From Methanoregula sp. (GTDB lineage Archaea; Halobacteriota; Methanomicrobia; Methanomicrobiales; Methanospirillaceae): 64,000 nt of DNA. A model generated the notes under the pieces. It was not told where the DNA came from, did no database searches, and saw nothing but the letters and a program-made list of their open reading frames with translations. The stretch spans positions 1,550,001-1,614,000 of the forward strand of contig CP112999.1 of the NCBI GenBank assembly GCA_026625165.1, in the 5' to 3' direction. Of the stretch, positions 45,687 through 54,115 are shown one piece after another. Within the stretch, counting starts at the first letter, position 1. Each line of letters begins with the position of its first letter. The position numbers were made by a program, and so were the translations under genes.

Positions 45687-46163
45687 TTATCCACTCCCCT
45701 GCCGTACTGTTACCGCTCTACCGTAATTAAATGCCAGCATCTCCGCACCGGAAAGCATCGCAGTCCCGCATGCGACCAGCCAGTCCTCTCCTGCAACCAC
45801 CAGCACTTCGTCACCGGCCCGGATCGCAGGGTCCGCTGCAACAACATGCTTGGCAAAGGCATTCTTCCCCTGTGCCACAAACTCTGCCACATCGTCCCGG
45901 ATAACCACACGGTACTGCGGCGGCAAAAGGATCGCGTGCAGGCGACGGGCTCCTTCGATGCCCAGCGTTAACCTGCCATCCTTCGCACGGACTGTCGCGA
46001 GACGTTTGCTATCCAGCATGACCTGGCGGATGCGCCCGGTGGTCGACAGGATAAATTCGCAACCCTCCGGAAAGAGGCCGGTGCCTGCCAGACCCCCGAA
46101 CTGGAAATCAGCGATGGCCTGGACCCGACGCACAAGACTGTTCTTTGAGTATTCTGTTGACAC
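45687..46163 (-). CDS. PUA-domain RNA-binding protein
   Basis: GTG at 46163 (MSTEYSKNSLVRRVQ) with AGGAG upstream gives 158 residues and overlaps the recJ-like gene by 56 bases; the longer frame to 46256 is antisupported. The PUA domain covers about 70-155 (YRVVIRDDVAEFVAQGKNAFAK, RAGDEVLVVAGEDWLVACG). The first part resembles archaeosine-related PUA proteins. It probably binds tRNA or rRNA; the substrate is unknown. Confidence 0.82.
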   Translation of the reverse strand: MSTEYSKNSLVRRVQAIADFQFGGLAGTGLFPEGCEFILSTTGRIRQVMLDSKRLATVRAKDGRLTLGIEGARRLHAILLPPQYRVVIRDDVAEFVAQGKNAFAKHVVAADPAIRAGDEVLVVAGEDWLVACGTAMLSGAEMLAFNYGRAVTVRQGSG

Positions 46164-47508
46164 GGGTAACAAACTCCTGTTCTGCAGTTCTTGGAATAAA
46201 TGCTCCTGCTGCAATCTTATGCCCGCCGCCTCCGCCGCCATATTCTGCGGAGGCATCGCTGATCGCCTGCTGGAGGTCGATGCCGCGCTTCACAACCCGT
46301 TCGGTTGTCCGCATGGATACCTTTGTCAGGTTATGGTCTTCCGGCAGGGAGCACATGATCAGGATCGGTTTTGCACTGTTCAGTTTGGACAGGGCCATTC
46401 CCGCACCTATGCCGACAATCGTATCCGGGTAACGTGCCCCGACATGGATGTACTGGACACATTCGAGTTCGGTCACGCCGGTGTCCATGATAAAGCCGAG
46501 CAGGTCACGGATGATGGCGCGGTGGTTGGTGAGCATGTGCTCTGCCTCACGGTACGCGTTTCCGCGGTCACCCCGCAGGATCGCTCCCCCCACCTTCGGG
46601 CGCGCCCACCTGCCGCAGGCGTTTAAGAGCGTTGCGTATTCCTGCGCGTTGCGCAGCGGGGTGCGGGCGGGTTCATCAGGGAAATGGTAGGTCTCGGCAA
46701 GGAGCCGGTCTACCGGTTCGCCGTTGGCGATCAGCTGCTCTGCAAGCGCGGATATGATGGTCCGCCGGTCCTCCACCGGGTATTCCTCCCAGACAAGCCA
46801 TTTCCCATCGACAGTCTGCTGGCGGACATTGAGCCGGCGCAGGAACTGTATTGCGCCCTCGGGGTTGTTGCTGATCCCTTTGATAAACGGGTCGTCATTG
46901 TAGGCAAGCGACAGGTAGAGCGGGCGCGTGGCAGTGCCGTAGCAGTTGAGATCCTTTTTGCGCACCTCGGTATTCCCGTGCCGCATGCCGTCCTCAACAA
47001 TAATATCGCGTGCAAGCCCCACAAGGGCGCAGGTTTCCCGTGCCATCATATCACCGACATTACCGATGACCGCAAGCTTGGCAAGATCAGTATTTGACGT
47101 ATCCATCGCCTTTGCGATCAGGTACGCGACACCGGCCGCACTCATTTTGCCGTGACCGCCGGACAGGCAGTTAACCTCCCGGTACTGGCGCGAACAGGGC
47201 TGGCTGACATGGTGGTCGACAATCAGGATCTCGTGCTCGAGAAAACCGCGCTCAAAAAGGAGGTTCTGCTGACCTGCTCCAAGGTCTGTGAAGATCTTAT
47301 ATGACGTATCGGCCGGCACCTGCGGCATGGTCAGCGGTTCCAGCTGCCGGACAAAGACTGATTTGCAGGGGATCCCTGTGCGGGTAATCGCCTGCGAAAG
47401 GATTGCCTCACTTGCAATACCATCGGCATCGATATGGGAGATGATGGTTATGTCGCCTGCCGCTGCGATCGTCTCTGCAGCTGCTTTTACATCATCACAA
47501 AAGCCCAT
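46108..47508 (-). CDS. RecJ-like DHH-family exonuclease
   Basis: The ATG at 47508 (MGFCDDVKAAAETIA) gives 466 residues. DHH phosphoesterase motifs are visible: ISHIDADGIAS (about 24), DLGAGQ and VDHHVSQP (about 90). DHHA1-type motifs near the C-terminus include GGGGGGHKIAAGAFIP. Archaeal RecJ/GAN proteins partner with GINS or act on DNA/RNA ends. It is divergent from nnr and is the first gene of the operon leading to trmI. Confidence 0.88.
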   Translation of the reverse strand: MGFCDDVKAAAETIAAAGDITIISHIDADGIASEAILSQAITRTGIPCKSVFVRQLEPLTMPQVPADTSYKIFTDLGAGQQNLLFERGFLEHEILIVDHHVSQPCSRQYREVNCLSGGHGKMSAAGVAYLIAKAMDTSNTDLAKLAVIGNVGDMMARETCALVGLARDIIVEDGMRHGNTEVRKKDLNCYGTATRPLYLSLAYNDDPFIKGISNNPEGAIQFLRRLNVRQQTVDGKWLVWEEYPVEDRRTIISALAEQLIANGEPVDRLLAETYHFPDEPARTPLRNAQEYATLLNACGRWARPKVGGAILRGDRGNAYREAEHMLTNHRAIIRDLLGFIMDTGVTELECVQYIHVGARYPDTIVGIGAGMALSKLNSAKPILIMCSLPEDHNLTKVSMRTTERVVKRGIDLQQAISDASAEYGGGGGGHKIAAGAFIPRTAEQEFVTRVNRILKEQSCASGPGHR

Positions 47509-47551
47509 CCTGCATATTAATAGGGACTTCTTACACATGAATTGTACTGGC

Positions 47552-48961
47552 ATGTGGCGGGACGGTATCGAAGCATTCCTTGAGAAGGGAATCATCTCTC
47601 CGGCAAGGATGCGGGCAGTGGACAAAAATGCGGCCGCGCTCGGAGTGAGTTCACTCCAACTCATGGAGAGCGCAGGCAGGGCGCTTGCCGGGTGTGCGCT
47701 GGACAAGAATCCCGCCCGGGTTCTCATCCTCAGCGGTAAGGGTAACAATGGCGGGGACGGAATGGTGGCGGCACGCTACCTCCAGCACGGTGTGGAAACG
47801 GATGTCTGCTATGTAGACACCCGGGGGCGCTCCCCATCCTGCGAACACCAGCTCAAGGCGCTTGCCCATTGCAGCACCCGGCTCCATCCTGTCATGTGCA
47901 GGGATGATGTGCAAAACCTGCATGCCCTGTTTGAACAGGCGGACGTGATCATCGACGCCCTGCTTGGCACTGGCGCATCCGGCACACTTCAGGAACCACT
48001 CGCCGCAAGTGTTGAACACGCGAATGCATCACACGCAACGATCATTGCCGCAGATGTCCCGACACCGGGGATGCGGGCCGATGTGATCTGTGCGTTCCAC
48101 CGTGCAAAGGTGGATGGGTCTCTGGTCATGGATATCGGCATCCCGGTGGAAGCGGAATGCTGTGTCGGGCCCGGCGATCTCCTTCTCCTGCCGGTGCGGC
48201 AAAAGGATGCCCGTAAAGGGGATGGCGGGGAAGTGCTCGTGATCGGCGGCGGCCCATACCAGGGCGCCCCCTATCTTGCGGGACTGGGTGCGTTGCGGGC
48301 GGGAGCCGACATTGTCCGGATCGCATCGCCGGTCTTCGAGCCGGTTCCTGACCTGATCTACGAACCGATGGGCGCCAAAAAGATTGGCAGGGAACATATC
48401 GAACAGCTCATTGCGCTTGTGAAGAACGCAGATGTTGTTGTCTGCGGTAACGGGCTTGGTTCCGAAAGCCACGACGTTGTCTGTGCCGTCGCTCCCCACT
48501 GCAAAAAAGCGGTCTTTGATGCCGATGCCCTGCGGCTCCCGCTGCCTGTGGCACAGCAGGAAACGGTCTATACTCCCCATGCTGGGGAATTTGCCCGGAT
48601 CACCGGAAAATCCCTTCCCGGCGATCCGGTAGCACGGGCACAGGCCGCACTGGACGCACAGATTCCGGGGACGCTCCTGTTAAAAGGGCTGGTCGATGTG
48701 ATCACGGACGGCACGCGGACACGGTTCAACCTCACCGGCTGTCCTGCAATGACTGTCGGTGGCACCGGTGATGTCCTTGCCGGTGTGGCAGCCGCCCTGC
48801 TCTGCCACATTCCTGCATTCGACGCAGCATGCATCGCTGCCTATGTAAACGGGAGGGCAGGCAAGGTCGTGGAAACGGAGCGGGGAAACGGGATGCTTGC
48901 CTCTGATATCGTAGACAGGATCCCTGCCGAACTGTTTTTGGAGCGTGAAGATTCTGGTTGA
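47552..48961 (+). CDS. nnr: Bifunctional NAD(P)HX epimerase/dehydratase
   Basis: ATG at 47552 (MWRDGIEAFLEKG) or 47537; TATTAATA at 47514-47521 favours the downstream start. About 469 residues. The YjeF_N epimerase half has VLSGKGNNGGDGMVAARYL (about 55) and IDALLGTGASG. The ribokinase-like ADP-dependent dehydratase half has IGGGPYQGAPYLAG, TPHAGEF and NGVGGTGDVLAG-like TVGGTGDVLAGVAAA (about 410). It repairs hydrated NADH/NADPH. Its stop lies inside moaC (17-base overlap). Confidence 0.9.
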   Translation: MWRDGIEAFLEKGIISPARMRAVDKNAAALGVSSLQLMESAGRALAGCALDKNPARVLILSGKGNNGGDGMVAARYLQHGVETDVCYVDTRGRSPSCEHQLKALAHCSTRLHPVMCRDDVQNLHALFEQADVIIDALLGTGASGTLQEPLAASVEHANASHATIIAADVPTPGMRADVICAFHRAKVDGSLVMDIGIPVEAECCVGPGDLLLLPVRQKDARKGDGGEVLVIGGGPYQGAPYLAGLGALRAGADIVRIASPVFEPVPDLIYEPMGAKKIGREHIEQLIALVKNADVVVCGNGLGSESHDVVCAVAPHCKKAVFDADALRLPLPVAQQETVYTPHAGEFARITGKSLPGDPVARAQAALDAQIPGTLLLKGLVDVITDGTRTRFNLTGCPAMTVGGTGDVLAGVAAALLCHIPAFDAACIAAYVNGRAGKVVETERGNGMLASDIVDRIPAELFLEREDSG

Positions 48962-49424
48962 ATTCACCCATATCAAAAGAGACCATGCACAGATGGTGGA
49001 CGTGACGGAAAAGGATGATGTCGTACGCGAGGCGGTGGCATCAGGCAGGATCTACCTGCGGGATGAAACGCTTCGTGCAATCCATGAAGGAAAAGTCGTG
49101 AAAGGCAACGTGCTTGCCACTGCCCGTGTTGCGGCGACGATTGCGATCAAGGATACCCCCCGCATCATCCCCATGTGCCATACGATTCCCATCGGCGCCA
49201 TCACGATTGATTTTGTTGAGGATGCCGGGTTCATTGAGGCGACAGTGCGGGTGAAGTCAATGGGAAAGACTGGGGTCGAGATGGAAGCGCTCACCGGGGT
49301 GTCTGTGGCATTGCTCACCATCTGGGACATGGTAAAATCGGCAGAGAAGGATAACAATGGGCAGTACCCTGTCACACGCATCGCAGAGATCCGCGTCCTT
49401 GAAAAACGCAAGGGCGGGAAGTAA
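48945..49424 (+). CDS. moaC: Cyclic pyranopterin monophosphate synthase
   Basis: GTG at 48945 (MKILVEFTHIKRDHAQ) overlaps nnr by 17 bases. The 159-residue enzyme carries DHAQMVDVTEKDD at the N-terminus, the active region IPMCHTIPIGAITIDF (about 78) and EMEALTGVSVALLTIWDM (about 110). It makes cPMP for molybdopterin/tungstopterin, needed for formylmethanofuran dehydrogenase in methanogens. It ends the nnr-moaC pair. Confidence 0.95.
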   Translation: MKILVEFTHIKRDHAQMVDVTEKDDVVREAVASGRIYLRDETLRAIHEGKVVKGNVLATARVAATIAIKDTPRIIPMCHTIPIGAITIDFVEDAGFIEATVRVKSMGKTGVEMEALTGVSVALLTIWDMVKSAEKDNNGQYPVTRIAEIRVLEKRKGGK

Positions 49425-49442
49425 AGCGGGACACACGAGCAC

Positions 49443-49541
49443 TTTTATAACCCGCCGGCCATACTATTAAGGAACACGGGATCCGTCCCGTAAAAAAGGA
49501 ATGTAGCTTGGAGACAAGCCGAACCTTACAGGTGATATTAC
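49443..49541 (+). promoter_or_regulatory. Promoter and structured 5' leader of rpl15e
   Basis: TTTTATAA at 49443-49450 is a good TATA box. RNA starting near 49470 could fold into a three-way junction: closing helix TAAGG (49468-49472) with CCTTA (49524-49528); hairpin 1 ACGGGA-TCCG-TCCCGT (49476-49491); hairpin 2 GCTTG-GAGA-CAAGC (49506-49519) with a GNRA tetraloop. The ribosome binding site AGGTGAT follows directly. This could be an autoregulatory site for L15e. Confidence 0.55.
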
Positions 49542-50132
49542 ATGGTAAAATCAATGTATGCCTATGTCAGGGAGGCATGGAAGAGGCCTGACAAAAGCGA
49601 TGTGGATGCACTCCTCTGGGACCGGATGCAGGTCTGGCGTCGTGAGGGAAGCGTAGTCCGTGTCGAACACCCGACCCGGATCGACCGTGCTAGGGCACTC
49701 GGGTACCGCGCGAAACAGGGTATCGCCGTTGCGCGCGTGAAAGTCCGCAGGGGCGGTCGCCGGCGCTCGCGGTATGTCCGCGCCCGCCGTACCGCCCGTA
49801 TGGGCAAGAACCGGCTTACGCCTGCAAAGAGCCTTCAGCGCATTGCAGAGGAACGCGCATCCCGCAGGTTCCCGAACATGGAGGTGCTCAACTCCTACTG
49901 GGTCGGGCAGGACGGTAAGCTCAAATATTACGAGGTTATCCTTGTTGACGGGCACCACCCGGCGATAAAAAGCGACCGGAAGCTTGCATGGATCGGGGAA
50001 GCAACCCAAAGCGGGCGTGCCGAGCGCGGCAAGACTTCGGCGGGGCGCAGGGGACGCGGGATGGGCACCCGTGGTTCCGGGACGGAAAAGACCCGCCCCT
50101 CCATCCGCTCCCATGCAAACCAGGGCAAATAA
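49542..50132 (+). CDS. rpl15e: 50S ribosomal protein L15e
   Basis: A 196-residue very basic protein of full archaeal length. [35 protein letters not shown] and [16 protein letters not shown] are typical. It binds 23S rRNA in the large subunit. It begins the conserved operon rpl15e-rnp3-rnp2-psmA-sbds. A leader of about 70 bases with predicted structure precedes it. Confidence 0.96.
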   Translation: MVKSMYAYVREAWKRPDKSDVDALLWDRMQVWRREGSVVRVEHPTRIDRARALGYRAKQGIAVARVKVRRGGRRRSRYVRARRTARMGKNRLTPAKSLQRIAEERASRRFPNMEVLNSYWVGQDGKLKYYEVILVDGHHPAIKSDRKLAWIGEATQSGRAERGKTSAGRRGRGMGTRGSGTEKTRPSIRSHANQGK

Positions 50133-50162
50133 TCTTATCCCTTTTTTAAGCAACATCTCTGC

Positions 50163-50804
50163 ATGATGATCACCGACTCCTGTGTCTATCCCCGTCCGCT
50201 CGGAGATTCTTCGGTGAGGCGCATGGCTCTCGTTGCGCACGAGTTTGGTTTTGACAGCCTTGTTGCGGTCAATACCCCGCCGTGCAAACATTTCGGGGTT
50301 ACCGTGGAGACCGGCATCGTAATCGGAGAGATGCCGGCACCAGAAGTTACCCGCGAGGTAAAGCGCTCCAGGGAGACGGGGGCCATTGTATCCGTGATGG
50401 CAGGCGACAACGGGAGGAACCGCATGGTGCTTGGCATACGGGGTGTTGACATCCTCTGCGGGATTCACAAAACCGACCGGCACGCGTTCGACCATGTGAC
50501 CGCAAGGATGGCGGCGGATAACGGTGTTGCGGTCGACATCAGCCTTGAGCCGGTCATCCACGGGCGGGGGATGTCACGACAGAAGGCACTGGACCGGTAC
50601 CATGATATCCTGCTGCTGCACCGGAGGTTCGAATTCCCGCTTGTGCTCTCGACCCATGCAAGATCGGTGCTGGACATGCACCCGGTGCGGGAGTTTTCCG
50701 GTCTTGCATCGGTCATCGGGCTTGACCTTTCCGATGTAGAACAGGCGCTGTCCCATACAGGACAGATGCGATCTTTGCATTCCGCTGTCAGGGTGGTTAC
50801 ATGA
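50163..50804 (+). CDS. rnp3: RNase P protein component 3 (Rpp30)
   Basis: A 213-residue TIM-barrel-like protein. DSCVYPRPLGDSSVRRMAL at the start, VAHEFGFDSLVAV, and later LVLSTHARSVLDMHP match archaeal Rpp30. It joins the RNase P holoenzyme that cuts 5' leaders of tRNAs. Its stop overlaps the start of rnp2 by four bases, matching coupled synthesis of the partner pair. Confidence 0.94.
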   Translation: MMITDSCVYPRPLGDSSVRRMALVAHEFGFDSLVAVNTPPCKHFGVTVETGIVIGEMPAPEVTREVKRSRETGAIVSVMAGDNGRNRMVLGIRGVDILCGIHKTDRHAFDHVTARMAADNGVAVDISLEPVIHGRGMSRQKALDRYHDILLLHRRFEFPLVLSTHARSVLDMHPVREFSGLASVIGLDLSDVEQALSHTGQMRSLHSAVRVVT

Positions 50805-51295
50805 CGGCCAGGCCCCCCACGCTCCGGGAAAAGCGCCGGTATGTGCTTACCCGAATCGAGCCTGCCGGTACCGCTCCCGATCCAAAGGAAATGTACTATT
50901 CGGTATACGAAGCTGTGACATCCCTCTGGGGCGATGCAGCCGGTGCGCTGATACATGTGGCAGTGATCGCGGTTGAGGGGGATTATGTAATCGTGCGCTG
51001 CCGGAGGGGAGCCGAACGAGAGCTTGCAATAGCCCTCTCCACTGTTACTTCCTGCGGGGGGAAACGGGTGGCACTGCGCTCAGTTGCCGCATCCGGGACA
51101 ATCGAGAGCCTGCGTGAGCGGATTTCAGAATTTAAGGATAAAGCGCAGGTTCCAGGAGTGCCATCAGAATGCACGATCGACGGTATGGCCTTTTCGGTCT
51201 GCCATTGTGCAGGTCAGAAGATTGATGTGATTGAAAAGGGATTTAAAAATACAACACGATTCTTTTTGACAAGAGAGGATCTGGAGGATTCATAA
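50801..51295 (+). CDS. rnp2: RNase P protein component 2 (Pop5)
   Basis: A 164-residue protein with the alpha-beta Pop5 fold: [15 protein letters not shown] at the start, [17 protein letters not shown] and [13 protein letters not shown]. It forms a heterotetramer with Rpp30 in RNase P. The stop codon overlaps the psmA ATG by one base. The C-terminal third is longer than in some archaea. Confidence 0.94.
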   Translation: MTARPPTLREKRRYVLTRIEPAGTAPDPKEMYYSVYEAVTSLWGDAAGALIHVAVIAVEGDYVIVRCRRGAERELAIALSTVTSCGGKRVALRSVAASGTIESLRERISEFKDKAQVPGVPSECTIDGMAFSVCHCAGQKIDVIEKGFKNTTRFFLTREDLEDS

Positions 51296-52017
51296 TGCAA
51301 CCACAATACCAGATGGGATATGATCGGGCGATCACGGTTTTTTCACCCGATGGCAGGCTGTACCAGGTGGAATACGCGCGGGAAGCGGTAAAGCGGGGGA
51401 CGACCGCAGTCGGGATCAAGGCAAAGGACGGTGTCGTCCTGATCGTGGACAAGCGCGTAAGCAGCAAGCTGCTCGAACCCTCGTCGATAGAGAAAATTTT
51501 CAAGATTGATGAGCACATCGGCGTCGCCTCGTCCGGACTTGTCGGGGACGCCCGTGCACTGGTCGATCGGGCCCGTGTCGAGTGCCAGATAAACCGGGTC
51601 TCTTACGACGAACAGATCGGGGTCGAGACGCTCGCAAAGAAGCTCTGCGACCACATGCAGACCCTCACCCAGTACGGCGGCATCCGCCCGTACGGGACTG
51701 CGCTCCTGATCGCGGGCGTGAGTGACGGCGAGTGCCGGCTTTTCGAGACCGACCCCTCCGGCACCCTGCTCGAATACCGGGCGACCGGCATAGGGATCGG
51801 GCGGCCTGCGGCAATGAAGGTCTTTGAAGAAGAGTATACTCCGGAAATGGAAGTAAAAGATGTCATCCTCCTTGGCTTAAAGGCACTGCACTCCGCGACG
51901 GAGGGCAAGTTCGATGTCGACACGGTCGAGATCGGGGTTATTTCAAAGGATAATGCGGTGTTCCGCAAGATGACCAAGGAAGAAGTCGCAGGGTTTGTCG
52001 GGCAGTTCAAACAGTGA
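51295..52017 (+). CDS. psmA: Proteasome subunit alpha
   Basis: A 240-residue subunit. The alpha signature [22 protein letters not shown] covers the gate N-terminus. [20 protein letters not shown] and [17 protein letters not shown] are well conserved. It forms the outer rings of the 20S core and carries no N-terminal threonine. The position between rnp2 and sbds is conserved in Euryarchaeota. Confidence 0.97.
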   Translation: MQPQYQMGYDRAITVFSPDGRLYQVEYAREAVKRGTTAVGIKAKDGVVLIVDKRVSSKLLEPSSIEKIFKIDEHIGVASSGLVGDARALVDRARVECQINRVSYDEQIGVETLAKKLCDHMQTLTQYGGIRPYGTALLIAGVSDGECRLFETDPSGTLLEYRATGIGIGRPAAMKVFEEEYTPEMEVKDVILLGLKALHSATEGKFDVDTVEIGVISKDNAVFRKMTKEEVAGFVGQFKQ

Positions 52018-52023
52018 CCGCAT

Positions 52024-52728
52024 ATGATCCCGCTGGAAAAATCAGTGGTAGCAAGGCTGGAAAGTTACGGGGAGCGCTTCGAGCTCCTCGTTGACCCGGA
52101 CCAGGCTGCAAAAGTGCGGCAGGGCGAAAAGATCGATATCGAGGAGGTTGTTGCCGCCCTCAATGTCTTTTCCAACGCATCGCGGGGCACCAGGGCGTCC
52201 GATGAGTCGCTCACCAAGGTCTTCCATACCACTGATTTTCCCGCGGTCGCCCACCGGATCATCGAGAAGGGCGAGATCCACCTTACCGCCGAACAGCGCC
52301 GGCACATGATCGATGAGAAACGCCGCCGGGTCATTACGTTCATTGCCCGCAACGCGGTTAACCCCCAGACAGGGCATCCACATCCGCCCCAGCGCATCGA
52401 GATGGCGATGGAGGAGGCACGGGTGAACATCGATCCCTTCAAGCACCTCGATGAGATGGTCAAGGAAACGGTCAAGGCGCTGCGCCCCATCCTCCCGATA
52501 CGGTTTGAGGAACTCCGGCTTGCGATCAAAATACCGGCTGATTTTGCTGCAAAAGCGTACGGCGATATTGCTGCTGCGTCCACCATGGAAAAAGACGAGT
52601 GGCAGAAGGATGGTTCATGGATCTGTGTCGTCAGGATCCCCGCCGGCATCCAGACCGAGTTTTACGACCTGATCAACAAGATCACCAAGGGCGAAGGGGT
52701 CGTCAAGATCCTCAATCAAGTATATTAA
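52024..52728 (+). CDS. sbds: Ribosome assembly factor SBDS
   Basis: A 234-residue protein. MIPLEKSVVARLESYGERFELLVDP opens the N-terminal SBDS domain; LTKVFHTTDFPAVAHRIIEKGE leads into helical domain 2; domain 3 includes IRFEELRLAIKIPADFAAKAYGDI. It helps mature the large subunit by acting with EF-2-like proteins. In many archaea rrp4 and exosome genes follow; here rpl37ae follows after 42 bases. Confidence 0.96.
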   Translation: MIPLEKSVVARLESYGERFELLVDPDQAAKVRQGEKIDIEEVVAALNVFSNASRGTRASDESLTKVFHTTDFPAVAHRIIEKGEIHLTAEQRRHMIDEKRRRVITFIARNAVNPQTGHPHPPQRIEMAMEEARVNIDPFKHLDEMVKETVKALRPILPIRFEELRLAIKIPADFAAKAYGDIAAASTMEKDEWQKDGSWICVVRIPAGIQTEFYDLINKITKGEGVVKILNQVY

Positions 52729-52770
52729 TCGTCACGACAAATTGTGTAAGACATACTGGTGGTAATTTTT

Positions 52771-53070
52771 ATGGCAGCTTCAAATCAGACAGCAAAGGGA
52801 AAGGTGACGGGGAGTTCCGGACGGTTCGGGTGCAGGTATGGCAGGTTTACCCGAAAGCGTGTCGCTGATGTCGAGAAGGTTTCACGCGCATACCACCGCT
52901 GCCCGCAATGCGACATGGTTTCCGTGCACCGCCACGGCACTGGCATCTGGGAATGCCGGAAGTGCGGGTACAAGTTCGCCGGCGGCGCATACCAGCCCAT
53001 GACCCCCATGCTGCGCATCGCGATGCGCACGTTCGACCGTACACTTGAGAAGGATACCAGCAGGGCCTAA
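52771..53070 (+). CDS. rpl37ae: 50S ribosomal protein L37Ae
   Basis: A 99-residue protein with a C4 zinc finger: CPQCDMVSVHRHGTGIWECRKC. Basic N-terminus GRFGCRYGRFTRKRV binds rRNA. ATG at 52771 follows GGTAATTTTT, a modest ribosome binding site. It sits between sbds and rpoP as in other archaea apart from the missing exosome genes. Confidence 0.95.
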   Translation: MAASNQTAKGKVTGSSGRFGCRYGRFTRKRVADVEKVSRAYHRCPQCDMVSVHRHGTGIWECRKCGYKFAGGAYQPMTPMLRIAMRTFDRTLEKDTSRA

Positions 53071-53082
53071 CCCGGGTCTGTT

Positions 53083-53217
53083 ATGGTCAGCTCCTACAAG
53101 TGTGCACGGTGCAAACAGAAAGTCGAGATCGATGTCAATGTCCGGTGTCCCTATTGCGGCCACCGCATCCTTTTTAAGGAACGCGGTGCGGCGATAAAAG
53201 AGATCAGGGCGCGGTAA
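53083..53217 (+). CDS. rpoP: DNA-directed RNA polymerase subunit P (Rpb12)
   Basis: A 44-residue zinc protein. [20 protein letters not shown] shows the C4 site, followed by [11 protein letters not shown]. Start at ATG 53083, 13 bases after the L37Ae stop. The subunit sits near the Rpo3 platform of the polymerase. Confidence 0.94.
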   Translation: MVSSYKCARCKQKVEIDVNVRCPYCGHRILFKERGAAIKEIRAR

Positions 53218-53309
53218 AGGACCACGAATCTCACCGTTCTCCAGTACACAAGACCAATACATTTTTTTCCTGATTTTCATAAATTTCATCGTGATTGAAC
53301 GTGAACCCG

Positions 53310-53546
53310 ATGCCCCATCAAGCAGTGTTCCGGTTCAGGACAAAAAACGCTCAAAAAATTTACCGGGCGCTTCTTCCCGAGATGCCTGACGAGGTGAACC
53401 CGCGGTCAGTGGCACGCTGCACGCTTGAAAGCGACGATATGCTGGTCCTTTCCGTGACCGCAGACGATATCCCGGCACTCCGCGCAGCGCTCAATATGCA
53501 CCTCCGGCTCATCAGCGTGGCAGATGAAATGCAGGACCTTATCTGA
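53310..53546 (+). CDS. pcc1: KEOPS complex subunit Pcc1
   Basis: A 78-residue protein from ATG 53310 (MPHQAVFRFRTKNAQ); GTG 53301 or TTG 53295 are possible. The fold pattern EVNPRSVARCTLES, MLVLSVTADDIPALRAALN and LRLISVADEM matches Pcc1. It dimerises and joins Kae1-Bud32-Cgi121 in t6A tRNA synthesis. A TATA-like ATAAATTT at 53279 is compatible with a leaderless start. Confidence 0.88.
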   Translation: MPHQAVFRFRTKNAQKIYRALLPEMPDEVNPRSVARCTLESDDMLVLSVTADDIPALRAALNMHLRLISVADEMQDLI

Positions 53547-53706
53547 CCGCTTTTACCATTTAGCTGGTTGTGCCAGACCACCGTGGTGGGTGCAGGGGAT
53601 TACTTATTTTTACCGCTGAACCGTACACTATACCACAACAGGCACACGGTGCCGTAACCTCATGCACCGGTTCCCGGGTTCCTGAATACAACCACACGGA
53701 GTGTTA

Positions 53707-54072
53707 ATGATGAACAATATCTCACCCAAAGTCCAGAACCAGGTTGCGATGCTCCAGCAGGTGCAGCAGCAACTCCAGACGATCCTGTCCCAGAAGGCGC
53801 AGTATGAGATGGCAGCTCGCGAGGCAAAGCGGGCGCAGGAAGAGATCAAAGACCTGCCCGAAGATTCCGCGATGTACATGAGCGTGGGGTCTGTAATGAT
53901 GCAGAAGAAAAAAGATGTCGTGAACTCAAAGCTTTCTGAAAAGGTGGAGATGCTCGAACTGCGTATCAAGTCATTAGAGAAACAGGAGAAGATGCTGCAG
54001 GGTAAATTTGAGCAGCTGCAGGCGCAGATCAAAGCTGCGCTCGAAGGAAAAGGCGCACCGACAGCAGCGTAA
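53707..54072 (+). CDS. pfdB: Prefoldin beta subunit
   Basis: A 121-residue coiled-coil protein with a beta hairpin in the middle (SAMYMSVGSVMMQKKK). QNQVAMLQQVQQQLQTILSQ begins the coil and EKQEKMLQGKFEQLQ ends it. It forms the hexameric chaperone with prefoldin alpha. ATG at 53707 or 53710; GGAG lies just upstream. A G+C-rich dyad CCACC-GT-GGTGG at 53578-53589 in the gap before it may terminate the pcc1 operon. Confidence 0.93.
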   Translation: MMNNISPKVQNQVAMLQQVQQQLQTILSQKAQYEMAAREAKRAQEEIKDLPEDSAMYMSVGSVMMQKKKDVVNSKLSEKVEMLELRIKSLEKQEKMLQGKFEQLQAQIKAALEGKGAPTAA

Positions 54073-54115
54073 TATTTTTTTTAATTTTTTGGTTTTTAAA
54101 AAAAATTAAAAAGTA
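54073..54115. terminator. Bidirectional T/A terminator between pfdB and leuA
   Basis: ATATTTTTTTTAATTTTTTGG on the plus strand and a run of A's (AAAAAAAATTAAAAAG) on the other side give oligo-T tracts on both strands at the ends of the convergent genes. Confidence 0.65.
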
